NCBI RefSeq assembly: GCF_900156175.1 | Contig: NZ_FTMV01000001.1 | Coordinates: forward strand, 62,001 to 126,000 | Source of the DNA: Janthinobacterium sp. TND4EL3 | Lineage (GTDB): Bacteria > Pseudomonadota > Gammaproteobacteria > Burkholderiales > Burkholderiaceae_D | Direction of reading: 5' to 3' | DNA: 64,000 bases | In this document: piece by piece, positions 44,829 to 53,055 of the stretch | Layout: each line of letters begins with the position of its first letter | Position numbering within the stretch: the first letter of the stretch is position 1 | Made by a program: the position numbers and the translations under genes | The notes under the pieces: generated by a model | Databases searched by the model: none | Seen by the model: the letters and a program-made list of their open reading frames with translations, nothing else | Told to the model about the DNA's origin: nothing

Positions 44829-45344
44829 CTACAAGGTCTTGCGCCACGCCCGCAAGCGCGTGCGCGCATTCGCATACGGGGACGACGTATTGAACTGGAT
44901 CATGCGCCCCATCGTGTAATGCGTGTACCACGGCTGGCCATACAATTGCGCATCGTCGTGCGCGTCGATCAGCGCCAGCAGCCGGTCTTTCGCCTGCTCC
45001 AGGCGCTGCAGCAAGTCGTCCATGCTCAGCTCAGCATAGTCCGCATAAAAGCGCTGCGCCAGTTTTCCCAGAGCGTTCCACGTGAAACCTTCGGCGGGAA
45101 AGGCGATGTCCTCGATGCGTTTGCCATCGCGCAGCTGCGCGTGCCAGTGCAAGACCAGCTCGTTCCAACCCACCAGGTAGGCCAGCAAATCGCACACGCT
45201 CATGCGCGTGCCTTGCACTTGCCCCTCCAGCACGGGATCGCGCGCCAGGGCCGGCGGCACGCACGCCAGTTCCTGCATCAGCTTGGCATACGTCGTGGTC
45301 ATCGCCTCGACCAGCTCCTGCTTGCTGTTGGGGATCGCCATCAC
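44829..45344 (-). CDS. ClbS/DfsB family four-helix-bundle protein
   Basis: A 171-residue protein of the ClbS/DfsB (DUF1706) family: LVGWNELVLHWHAQL after an N-terminal helix, EGFTWNALGKLAQRFYADY in the centre and a C-terminal WYTHYTMGRMIQFNTSSPYANARTRLRAW signature. ClbS protects colibactin producers from the toxin; most relatives have unknown roles. It overlaps the upstream ArsR-rhodanese gene by four bases, so the two are co-transcribed. Confidence 0.85.
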   Translation of the reverse strand: MMAIPNSKQELVEAMTTTYAKLMQELACVPPALARDPVLEGQVQGTRMSVCDLLAYLVGWNELVLHWHAQLRDGKRIEDIAFPAEGFTWNALGKLAQRFYADYAELSMDDLLQRLEQAKDRLLALIDAHDDAQLYGQPWYTHYTMGRMIQFNTSSPYANARTRLRAWRKTL

Positions 45345-45991
45345 GCCGCCCGGATCACCGGCAAGCCGGCCGCCTGCCAGTCGTCGTAGCCGCTGCCGAG
45401 GCGGCGCGCAGGCAAGCCATGCTGGCGCAGGGCCGCCACGGCCTGCACGGACAGCACGCAGTACGGACCGCGGCAGTAGGCGGCGATTTCCGCGTTCGCG
45501 GGCAATTCACCCAGGCGGCGCTGCAAATCGTCAAACGGAATATTGATCGCCCCGGGCAAGTGGCCGGCGGCAAATTCCTGCGCGGGCCGCACGTCGAGCA
45601 CGGTGATGCTGGCTTCCTGCATGCGTTCCAGCAGCTCGTCGCCCGTGATCGCTTCCACGTGGTCGCCCCGGCCCAGCGCCTGCAATTCGCTGCGCTGGTG
45701 CTGCGCATACACGTCGAGCGCGGCAAGCAGCTGCATGACCGGGCCGCTGCCCAGGCGGTACAGCACGCGCTTGCCGTCGCGCCGCGCCTGCACGAAACCG
45801 GCGCGCCGCAACTGCTGCAAGTGCTGCGAGGTATTCGCCACGGACAGGCCCGTCAACTCCACCAGCTGCTCCACCGCATGTTCGCCGTGCGCGATCTGTT
45901 CGAGCAGGCGCAAGCGCGGCGCGCTGCCTAAAATATGGGCAAATCCGGCGGAACCGGTGAGCAATTCGATATCGGCATTTTTCATTGACAT
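45341..45991 (-). CDS. ArsR-family regulator fused to a rhodanese domain
   Basis: A 216-residue fusion. The N-terminal winged helix (LTGLSVANTSQHLQQLRRAGFVQARRDGKRVLYRL) lacks the metal-binding cysteine motif of arsenic sensors. The C-terminal rhodanese domain has catalytic-loop cysteines in YCRGPYCVLS, suggesting a response to sulfane sulfur or persulfide rather than metal. The start at 45991 is preferred over one ten codons upstream, which would lie in the operator dyad. It is divergent from a DUF2938 gene. Confidence 0.88.
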   Translation of the reverse strand: MSMKNADIELLTGSAGFAHILGSAPRLRLLEQIAHGEHAVEQLVELTGLSVANTSQHLQQLRRAGFVQARRDGKRVLYRLGSGPVMQLLAALDVYAQHQRSELQALGRGDHVEAITGDELLERMQEASITVLDVRPAQEFAAGHLPGAINIPFDDLQRRLGELPANAEIAAYCRGPYCVLSVQAVAALRQHGLPARRLGSGYDDWQAAGLPVIRAA

Positions 45992-46001
45992 GATGCTAGC
46001 A

Positions 46002-46041
46002 CCCTTATAACATTCAAGCAATTAATTGAATGTTATAAGGG
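46002..46041. promoter_or_regulatory. Perfect 16-bp inverted repeat operator
   Basis: CCCTTATAACATTCAA and TTGAATGTTATAAGGG are perfect inverted repeats around an 8-bp AT-rich spacer. They fill the 57-bp gap between the divergent ArsR-rhodanese and DUF2938 genes, so a dimer or pair of dimers would control both promoters. Confidence 0.85.
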
Positions 46042-46048
46042 AGACACG

Positions 46049-46537
46049 ATGCAAATACTCTGGCTCGATGCGCTGGCGATCGGCGTGGGCGCGACGGCGG
46101 TGATGGACATATGGGCGGTGGCATTAAAACGTTTCTGGTGCATACCCTCGCTGAACTTTGCCATGGTGGGGCGCTGGCTCGGTCATTTGTCGCGCGGCAC
46201 TTTGCGCCACGTCAACATCGCCCAGGCGGCGCCCGTGCGCGATGAAGCCATCCTGGGCTGGACGTTTCACTATGCGGTCGGCGTGCTGTTTGCGGCCATG
46301 CTGCTGGCGCTGGCGGGACAGGAGTGGGTGCAAGGGCCGACGTTCGCGCCGGCCTTGCTGGCGGGCCTCGTGAGCGTGGCCGCGCCATTTTGCATCTTGC
46401 AGCCGGGCATGGGCGCCGGCCTGGCCGCCAGCAAGACGCCGCATCCGGCGGCTGCCCGCCTGCGCAGCCTGATGGCGCACACGGCGTTCGGCGTCGGCCT
46501 GTACCTGGCGGCCCTGCTGTGGTCCACCGTGCGCTGA
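46049..46537 (+). CDS. DUF2938 family membrane protein
   Basis: A 162-residue protein with four hydrophobic helices. DALAIGVGATAVMDIWAVALKRFW opens it, and GWTFHYAVGVLFAAMLLALAG and PFCILQPGMGAGLAASKTP are family-type stretches. The function is unknown; divergence from a rhodanese-type regulator suggests a link to sulfur compounds, as a prediction only. The ATG follows GGGAG. Confidence 0.85.
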   Translation: MQILWLDALAIGVGATAVMDIWAVALKRFWCIPSLNFAMVGRWLGHLSRGTLRHVNIAQAAPVRDEAILGWTFHYAVGVLFAAMLLALAGQEWVQGPTFAPALLAGLVSVAAPFCILQPGMGAGLAASKTPHPAAARLRSLMAHTAFGVGLYLAALLWSTVR

Positions 46538-46546
46538 CTTGTCCGG

Positions 46547-49012
46547 CTAGCTCGTCAGCGGCGGCACGGGGGCGGGCGCCGGGGCGGCGGCCACCGCCGG
46601 GATCAGCGGCGCCTCGGACTGCGCCGGCACGGTGCTCAGCACCATGGTGCTGGGCTTGGCGATCGCGATATGCGCCGCGTCCAGGCGCTTGAGCAGCTCG
46701 AACAGCAGGGCGCTGCGGATGCCCGACGTCAGGCGCGGCGACGAGGCATAGCCGGTGGCGTTGAACAGCAGCAGGCCGTTGTCGATACCGTCGAGCTGCA
46801 CGCTGGGCGCCGGCGTGTCGAGCACGTCGGGATTGTCGACAAACGCGGACAGGATCAGCGCGCGCGCCGCCTGCGCATCCGTGCCCAGCGGCAGCGGCAG
46901 CTTGACCTGCACCAGGCCGAGGGGATTGGCCAGGGTCACGTTGCGCACCGTCTTGGTGATGAATTCCGAGTTCGGCACGATCACCGTCGAACGGTCGCCC
47001 AACTGGATTTCCGTGGCGCGCACATTGATGCGGCGAATATCGCCTTCCACGCCGCCGAGCGACACCCAGTCGCCCACTTTCACGGGGCGCTCGGCCAGCA
47101 GGATCAGGCCGGAAACGAAGTTCTGCACCACGGCCTGCAAGCCGAAGCCGATACCCACCGACAAGGCCGACGCCACCCACGCGATGCGTTCGAGGCCGAT
47201 GCCGGCCGCCGACAGGGCCAGCGCCACGGCCAGCACGCCGCCGATATAGCCGAACAGGGTGATGAACGACACTTGCATGCCGGAATCGAGATTGGTGGTC
47301 GGCAAATAGCTGTTTTGCAGCCAGCGCTTGAACAGGCCCAGCGCAACGAAGCCGACGACCAGCACCAGCAGCGCCTGGATCAGGGCCGACGGGCGGATCG
47401 CCACTTCGCCGATGGCCAGGCCATCCTGCAGCTTGCCGACGCGCTGGAACAGCTCGCCCGGCCCTTCGCCGAACGGCGCCAGCAGCAGCATCAGCGCCAG
47501 CAGCACGACGATGGCGCGGCCGATGCCCGACAGCAGCACGGCCGCCTGGTCGCGCGCCTTGGGCGTGGCCAGCACGGGGTTGACGGCGTCCGGCGGCGGC
47601 GGCGTCGAGGCCAGCAGCATGCAGATATCGTCGACCAGCACCGTCAGCAGATAGGTGCTGCCCACCACCACGATGACCCAGGCGATTTGCTTGGCAACAA
47701 AACTGCCGAAGGCCACATAGCCGACCAGCAAGCTGATGACGCTGGATGCCAGCGCCAGCCACAGCAGCACCGTGACGCAGCGCAGCCACAGCGGCGTGAG
47801 CAGGGTGGCGGGGTCGGCCTCGCGCAGCTGGCGCCAGCAGCGCTCGGCGCGCATCAGGCCATAGGCGATCGTCGTGCTCATCACGAGGGCGACGATGCAA
47901 TTGACGGCCACGGCCGTCGATAGCCCCGCGTTGATGACGATGGTGACGCGTTCCGTCGCCCACACGAGCACGACGATGAAGGAAAACATCGACGGGAAAT
48001 TGCGCATGCGGTGCGCCAGCGCGTCGGGCAGCGGCAGCAGCCGCCACGAGACGCGCCACGGCGACAGCAGCGCATGACCGAGGCCCGCCGTAAAACCGGC
48101 AAAACAGATGATGCCGATCAAGCTGCTGAGGAAAGTCGAGGTTTTTTCGGACAGGCCGCCCTCCCACCGCAAGCCCATGGCCAGCAATTCCGCCACCAGT
48201 CCCGGCGTGGCGGCCGCCAGCACCAGCACGGCCAGCGCATGCAACGAACGGCGCAGGCGGCCATGCGGCACGCGCGTGGCCGTCACCACCAGCAGGTAGC
48301 GCGAAGCCCAGATGCTGGCGCCGATCACGGCCACGATGCCCGCCAGCAAGCCGCCCCAGGCCGACCACGGCGTGGCGCGCGCCGCGTTCGCCAATTCCCC
48401 CTCCAGCGCCCGTAGCCGCTGCAGATTCTGCGGCAATTCCGCATGCAGCTGTTTCCAGAAAGAACCGGCCAAAATCGAGGCCGTGCGCTCGCCCAGACGC
48501 GCCTGCAGCTGCGCGCGGCGCGCCGTCGACACCTGCTCGGACGCCTGCGTCGCTTCCACGGCCAGCAGGCGCGCCAGCTTGACCTGCGCGTCGAGCGCGC
48601 TGCTGGTGCGGTCGAGCTGGCTGCGCTGCGCTGCCACGTCCGGGGCATCTTTCGTGCCCGCCGCCGGCTTGCCCAGCTCGGCGAGCCGCGCCTGCACGCT
48701 GGCGAGCGTGGGCGCGAGCGAATCGGCCACCTTGTCGGCCTCGGCGCTGGCCGCCAGCGCGTCGGCGCGCATCTGCGACAGGGTCGCGTCATCGAGGTCG
48801 GCGTCGCCATCGAGCGCCTTCTGGATGCTCGTGATCTGCTTGCGCAAGCCGTCGAGGCGCTGGTCGGCCGTGGCGGCATCGTCGACGGGTTGCGACCAGG
48901 CGGCAGGTGTTGATAGGGAACAAGCCAGCAGCAGGCTCAATAGCAGCGGCAGCAGCCAGCCGCGCCAGCGCGGGCGCGCGGACAAGGAGTGGGAGGGAGG
49001 GAATGAAATCAT
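46547..49012 (-). CDS. MscS-family mechanosensitive channel with DUF3772 domain
   Basis: An 821-residue MscK-like channel. A signal peptide leads to a periplasmic coiled-coil region (DUF3772-like, about residues 40-210), then around ten membrane helices and the C-terminal MscS core, with GIGFGLQAVVQNFVSGLILLAERPVKVGD as pore-helix and beta-domain entry. A Pro/Ala-rich tail ends it. It would relieve osmotic downshock. It converges on the DUF2938 gene. Confidence 0.92.
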   Translation of the reverse strand: MISFPPSHSLSARPRWRGWLLPLLLSLLLACSLSTPAAWSQPVDDAATADQRLDGLRKQITSIQKALDGDADLDDATLSQMRADALAASAEADKVADSLAPTLASVQARLAELGKPAAGTKDAPDVAAQRSQLDRTSSALDAQVKLARLLAVEATQASEQVSTARRAQLQARLGERTASILAGSFWKQLHAELPQNLQRLRALEGELANAARATPWSAWGGLLAGIVAVIGASIWASRYLLVVTATRVPHGRLRRSLHALAVLVLAAATPGLVAELLAMGLRWEGGLSEKTSTFLSSLIGIICFAGFTAGLGHALLSPWRVSWRLLPLPDALAHRMRNFPSMFSFIVVLVWATERVTIVINAGLSTAVAVNCIVALVMSTTIAYGLMRAERCWRQLREADPATLLTPLWLRCVTVLLWLALASSVISLLVGYVAFGSFVAKQIAWVIVVVGSTYLLTVLVDDICMLLASTPPPPDAVNPVLATPKARDQAAVLLSGIGRAIVVLLALMLLLAPFGEGPGELFQRVGKLQDGLAIGEVAIRPSALIQALLVLVVGFVALGLFKRWLQNSYLPTTNLDSGMQVSFITLFGYIGGVLAVALALSAAGIGLERIAWVASALSVGIGFGLQAVVQNFVSGLILLAERPVKVGDWVSLGGVEGDIRRINVRATEIQLGDRSTVIVPNSEFITKTVRNVTLANPLGLVQVKLPLPLGTDAQAARALILSAFVDNPDVLDTPAPSVQLDGIDNGLLLFNATGYASSPRLTSGIRSALLFELLKRLDAAHIAIAKPSTMVLSTVPAQSEAPLIPAVAAAPAPAPVPPLTS

Positions 49013-49252
49013 GCGGTCCTATGGGCCAGGTCAATACGGGTGAAAGCGGAACGGCATCGCCGGCAGGCGCAGCAGCAAAGAGCAGCGGCGGCCGGCAGCG
49101 GGGCGATGGGTGTTACGGGAGTTGCTGAACTGTACGGCAAACAGCGACAGACTAGCGCACTCCTGCGATAGATGGCGGAAATTTTCGTGCGGCAAGAAGT
49201 TGCAGGATATAGATGAGCATGTCCGCGCAAGCACGCAGCGAATTGCCAAACG
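49013..49252. other. Non-coding gap between the MscS and mesD genes
   Basis: The gap between the two leftward-read genes is 307 bp in all. It must hold the promoter of the MscS gene, but I could not pick a clear -35/-10. The right end carries the mesD terminator. No convincing small gene or operator was seen. Confidence 0.5.
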
Positions 49253-49290
49253 AAAAAGCAAGGAATTCGCTGAGCGAATTCCTTGCTTTT
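49253..49290 (-). terminator. Intrinsic terminator of the mesD operon
   Basis: AAAAGCAAGGAATTCGC and GCGAATTCCTTGCTTTT form a perfect 17-bp stem with a 3-nt loop. Read leftward it ends in UUUUU, and it lies 30 bp after the mesD stop. The A/U ends make it usable in both directions. Confidence 0.9.
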
Positions 49291-49319
49291 CACCAAAACT
49301 TCGGTACTTCACCAGCCGG

Positions 49320-50345
49320 CTAGGCGATTTCCCTTCGGATGATTTCCGCACCGGCACTAAGCGCATGCAATTTGCCTCTTGCCACGCCACGCGCCAGGGG
49401 CGCCATGCCGCAGTTGGTGCTCGGGTAGAGCTTGTCGGCATCGACAAAGCGCAGCGCCTTGCGCAGGGTGTTGGCGACTTCTTCCGGCGTTTCTATGGTA
49501 TTGCTGGCCACGTCGATGGCCCCGACCATCACTTTTTTGCCGCGTATGAGTTCAATCAGGTCGATGGGCACACGCGAGTTGTGGCATTCCAGCGAGATGA
49601 TGTCGATATTCGACTGCTGCAGCTTGGGGAACGATTCCTCATATTGGCGCCATTCTGACCCCAGCGTATTTTTCCAGTCCGTATTGGCCTTGATGCCGTA
49701 ACCATAGCAGATATGCACGGCCGTTTCGCATTTGAGCCCTTCGATTGCCCGCTCCAGGGTGGCGATGCCCCAATCGTTCACTTCATCGAAGAACACATTG
49801 AAGGCGGGTTCGTCAAACTGGATGATGTCGACGCCGGCCGCTTCCAGTTCCCGCGCTTCCTGATTGAGGATCCTGGCAAATTCCCAGGCCAGCTTTTCGC
49901 GGCTTTTATAGTGGCTGTCATACAGCGTATCGATCATCGTCATCGGACCTGGCAGCGCCCATTTGATCGGCTGCGTGGTTTGCTGGCGCAAAAATCTGGC
50001 GTCGTCGACAAACACCGGCTTGGGGCGGCTCACGGCGCCCACGACGGTCGGCACGCTCGCATCGTAGCGGTCACGAATCCGGACGGTCTCGCGTTTGTCG
50101 AAATCGACGCCGCTCAGGTGCTCGATGAACGTGGTGACAAAATGCTGGCGGGTCTGCTCGCCATCGCTGACGATATCGATGCCTGCCTGCTGCTGCTCCT
50201 GCAGCGACAAGCGCAAGGCATCCTGTTTGCCCTCGATCAATTCCTCGTCCTGTAATTTCCACGGCGACCAGAGTTTTTCAGGCTGCGCCAGCCAGGAAGG
50301 TTTGGGCAAGCTGCCGGCAGTGGAAGTAGGTAACAATTTTTTCAT
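49320..50345 (-). CDS. mesD: Folate-independent methionine synthase, core-MetE type
   Basis: A 341-residue protein equivalent to only the C-terminal catalytic barrel of MetE. Zinc-site residues are visible as HICYGYG (His and Cys), the acidic residue of ISLECHN and the Cys of STNCGMAP. The MetE N-terminal folate-binding domain is absent. Together with the DUF1852 gene next door this matches the MesD family, reported to make methionine without methylfolate, in an oxygen-requiring way, with MesX as partner. The actual methyl donor is not settled. It follows mesX by 23 nt. Confidence 0.88.
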   Translation of the reverse strand: MKKLLPTSTAGSLPKPSWLAQPEKLWSPWKLQDEELIEGKQDALRLSLQEQQQAGIDIVSDGEQTRQHFVTTFIEHLSGVDFDKRETVRIRDRYDASVPTVVGAVSRPKPVFVDDARFLRQQTTQPIKWALPGPMTMIDTLYDSHYKSREKLAWEFARILNQEARELEAAGVDIIQFDEPAFNVFFDEVNDWGIATLERAIEGLKCETAVHICYGYGIKANTDWKNTLGSEWRQYEESFPKLQQSNIDIISLECHNSRVPIDLIELIRGKKVMVGAIDVASNTIETPEEVANTLRKALRFVDADKLYPSTNCGMAPLARGVARGKLHALSAGAEIIRREIA

Positions 50346-50368
50346 GATGGTGGTTTCGTGTATGGTGA

Positions 50369-51349
50369 TTAATCAACGAGCGTGGCGGCAGCCCACTGTT
50401 CAAGAAGATGCTTGTAGGGCTTGATGAAGTGCTCTTCCGTATATTTGCCCTGCTTGACAGCCAGCTCGCTGCGCTCTTCGCGGTCATAGACGATTTGCGT
50501 CAATGAATAATCCTGATTCTTCAGGCTGGGCTGATAGCATTTGCCCGCCGCGGCATTGGCGTTGTAAATCTCGGGCCGATAAATCTTCTGGAATGTTTCC
50601 ATCGTGCTGATGGTGGCGATCAGCTCCAGATTGCTGTAGTCGGCCAGCAGGTCGCCGATAAAATAAAACGCCAGCGGGGCGGCACTGTCTGGCGGCATGA
50701 AATAGCGCACCTGCATGCCCATTTTTTCGAAATAGGCATCCGTCGAGGAGAACTCATTTTGCTGATACTCGACGCCCAGGATGGGATGCTGGTTGTCCGT
50801 GCGCCGATAGGTCTTGCTGCTCGATGCGCTGAGGCAGATCACCGGCAGCTTCTTGAAGTGCTCTTTGTAAACATCGGATCGGACAAAGTGCTTGAACAGC
50901 TTGCCATGAAAATCGCCGAAGTTCTCTGGCGTGCTGAAGGTGGATTTATTATTGTTGTGCTCTGGCAGCAGCACGCTGAAGTCGTAATCGCGCACGTAGG
51001 ACGAGAAGTTATTCCCTGCGATGCCGTCGATGCGTTCTCCGGTTTTTTGATCAACAATATTCGGCTTCAATATCTCGATCAGCGGAATATTGCCGCCTTG
51101 GACATCGATATTCAACTCGACGGAAATGATTTCGAGCTCGACAGAGTAGCGGTCCGCCTTCGGGTTGTCCCAGTGCGCCAGGCTGTTGAAGCGGCTGTCG
51201 ATCATTTTCAGGGTATTGCGCAAGTTCTCCTGGCGGCTCGTTCCCCTGGCCAGATTGGCAAAGTTGGTCGTCAGGCGCGTGTTATCCGATGGATGATAGT
51301 TTTCATCGAAAACAATGCTCTTGATGCTGAATATGAAATCGTTGCTCAT
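50369..51349 (-). CDS. mesX: MesX (DUF1852), partner of MesD
   Basis: A 326-residue soluble protein of the DUF1852 family, with FSIKSIVFDENYHPSDNTR at the N-terminus and KNQDYSLTQIVYDREERSEL near the end. Genetic work on other bacteria showed that this family is needed with MesD for methionine synthesis. Its biochemical role is unknown; the neighbouring flavin reductase suggests an oxidative step fed by reduced flavin. It lies upstream of mesD in the same operon. Confidence 0.87.
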   Translation of the reverse strand: MSNDFIFSIKSIVFDENYHPSDNTRLTTNFANLARGTSRQENLRNTLKMIDSRFNSLAHWDNPKADRYSVELEIISVELNIDVQGGNIPLIEILKPNIVDQKTGERIDGIAGNNFSSYVRDYDFSVLLPEHNNNKSTFSTPENFGDFHGKLFKHFVRSDVYKEHFKKLPVICLSASSSKTYRRTDNQHPILGVEYQQNEFSSTDAYFEKMGMQVRYFMPPDSAAPLAFYFIGDLLADYSNLELIATISTMETFQKIYRPEIYNANAAAGKCYQPSLKNQDYSLTQIVYDREERSELAVKQGKYTEEHFIKPYKHLLEQWAAATLVD

Positions 51350-51419
51350 GGTGATCTGCTGTCCTGAATTCTGAGAAAGAATGAATGTGTTGATTGCTTG
51401 GCGACCGGGTTGATGCGTA

Positions 51420-52001
51420 TCAGGCGGCGGCCAGCTCTTGCGTCGTGGCCGAGCTCGCAGGGCGCGTCAATGCGATCAAGGGCAAGGCCCGCTGCACCGC
51501 CAGTGCGGCCCGCTGGATCAAGGCCTCGTCCTGCAGACGGTAGTCGAGGAAATCCTTGTCGGTCGCGTAGACGCCCAGCGGCAAGGTGCGAGCCTGGAAG
51601 AAGCTGAACAGCGGCCGCAACTGGTGATCGATCATCAGGGCATGGCGCTCGCTGCCGCCGGTGGCCGCCAGCAACACTGGCTTGTCGATCAAGGCGTCCT
51701 GATGAATGAAGTCGAAGAAGTGCTTGAACAGCCCCGTGTAGGCGCCGCGATAGACCGGTGTGGTCACCACCACGATGTCCGCTTGCTCGACGGCAGCAAG
51801 TTCGCGCTCCACCGTCTCGGGCAGCTGCGAGCGCCAGACGGCGCCGGCCAGTTGCGGTGCCAGCTGGCCCAGTTCGACCAGGCGTTGTTCGCACAGCACT
51901 TCATCGGCGATCAGGTCCATCAGGTGCTCGGCCAGGGCTGCCGCCTTGGACGGGCGTTGCAGTCCGCCGGAGACGGCGACTAGACGCAGTGGACGTGTCA
52001 T
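51420..52001 (-). CDS. NAD(P)H-dependent FMN reductase (MsuE/SsuE-like)
   Basis: A 193-residue flavodoxin-like reductase. RLVAVSGGLQRPSKAAALAEHL is the phosphate-binding N-terminus, and VVTTPVYRGAYTGLFKHFFDFI and LLAATGGSERHALMIDHQLRPLFSFF are typical of MsuE proteins, which supply reduced FMN to sulfonate monooxygenases. Here it heads the operon reductase-mesX-mesD, so it may feed an oxygen-dependent step of MesX/MesD. A start four codons earlier (52013) is also possible; both ribosome sites are weak. Confidence 0.85.
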   Translation of the reverse strand: MTRPLRLVAVSGGLQRPSKAAALAEHLMDLIADEVLCEQRLVELGQLAPQLAGAVWRSQLPETVERELAAVEQADIVVVTTPVYRGAYTGLFKHFFDFIHQDALIDKPVLLAATGGSERHALMIDHQLRPLFSFFQARTLPLGVYATDKDFLDYRLQDEALIQRAALAVQRALPLIALTRPASSATTQELAAA

Positions 52002-52093
52002 GTTTGCTTTCATAGGGAGTGATGCGCGAGGGCGAAGAATGCCGGCAACAGGGAAGTGGATGATAGCGGGAGGAATCGATGAAGTATAATGGT

Positions 52094-52123
52094 CATATTT
52101 CATACATCCATGAATATGGCTCA
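52094..52123. promoter_or_regulatory. Candidate MetR-like operator
   Basis: CATATTTCAT (52094-52103) and ATGAATATG (52110-52118) form an imperfect dyad, and TGAATATGGCTCA (52111-52123) is one base from the MetR form TGAA-N5-TTCA. It lies between the divergent reductase and MetR-like genes, very close to the latter's start, which would fit autorepression. Confidence 0.45.
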
Positions 52124-52128
52124 TTCCA

Positions 52129-53028
52129 ATGCTTGAACGCATCCACCTCAGCATCGTCCAGCAGGTCGAAAAACAAGGGTCGTTGACGGCCGCCGCAGGC
52201 GTGCTGCACCTGACCCAGTCGGCCCTGAGTCACAGCATGAAAAAGCTGGAACAGCAGCTGGGTACCGACGTCTGGCTGCGCGAAGGGAGAAATTTGCGCC
52301 TGACGCAGGCCGGCCAGTACCTGCTGGCGGTGGCGAACCGGGTGCTGCCGCAGCTGGACCTGGCCGAAGAGCGCCTGGGGCAATTCGCGCAGGGCGAGCG
52401 CGGTGCGCTGCGCATCGGCATGGAATGCCACCCCTGCTACCAGTGGCTGCTCAAGATCGTGTCGCCGTATCTGGCCGCCTGGCCCGACGTGGATGTGGAC
52501 GTCAAGCAAAAGTTCCAGTTCGGCGGCATCGGCGCGCTGTTCGGCTACGAGATCGACCTGCTGGTCACGCCCGACCCGCTGTACAAGCCGGGGCTGACCT
52601 TCGAACCCGTGTTCGACTACGAGCAGGTGCTCGTCGTGGCCAAGGGCCATGCGCTAGCCGGGGCGGCGTATGTGCAGCCGCAGCAACTGACCCGGGAAGT
52701 GCTCATCAGCTACCCCGTCGACATCGAACGCCTGGACATCTACAACCAGTTCCTCTTGCCGGCCGGCGTCACGCCGAAGCGGCACAAGGCCATCGAAACG
52801 ACCGACATCATGCTGCAGATGGTGGCCAGCGGCCGCGGCGTGGCGGCCCTGCCGCGCTGGCTGGTCGAGGAATATGCGGCCAAGATGGACGTGGTGCCGG
52901 TGCGGCTGGGCGCGCGCGGCATCGCCAAGCAGATCTTCCTGGGCGCACGCGAGACGGACACGGCCATCGACTACGTGCGCGCCTTCATCGCACTGGCGCG
53001 CCAGCCTGTCGTTGCGCAGGGAAGCTAA
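52129..53028 (+). CDS. metR: MetR-like LysR-family regulator
   Basis: A 299-residue LysR protein: GSLTAAAGVLHLTQSALSHSMKKLEQQLG is the helix-turn-helix, and the effector domain opens with GALRIGMECHPCYQWLLKI, as in MetR, where homocysteine is the coinducer. It is divergent from the reductase-mesX-mesD operon and is its likely activator. The gene name is given because of this wording and context. Confidence 0.85.
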   Translation: MLERIHLSIVQQVEKQGSLTAAAGVLHLTQSALSHSMKKLEQQLGTDVWLREGRNLRLTQAGQYLLAVANRVLPQLDLAEERLGQFAQGERGALRIGMECHPCYQWLLKIVSPYLAAWPDVDVDVKQKFQFGGIGALFGYEIDLLVTPDPLYKPGLTFEPVFDYEQVLVVAKGHALAGAAYVQPQQLTREVLISYPVDIERLDIYNQFLLPAGVTPKRHKAIETTDIMLQMVASGRGVAALPRWLVEEYAAKMDVVPVRLGARGIAKQIFLGARETDTAIDYVRAFIALARQPVVAQGS

Positions 53029-53055
53029 GCGCGCACGCCTGTTCGCCGGGGCCGG

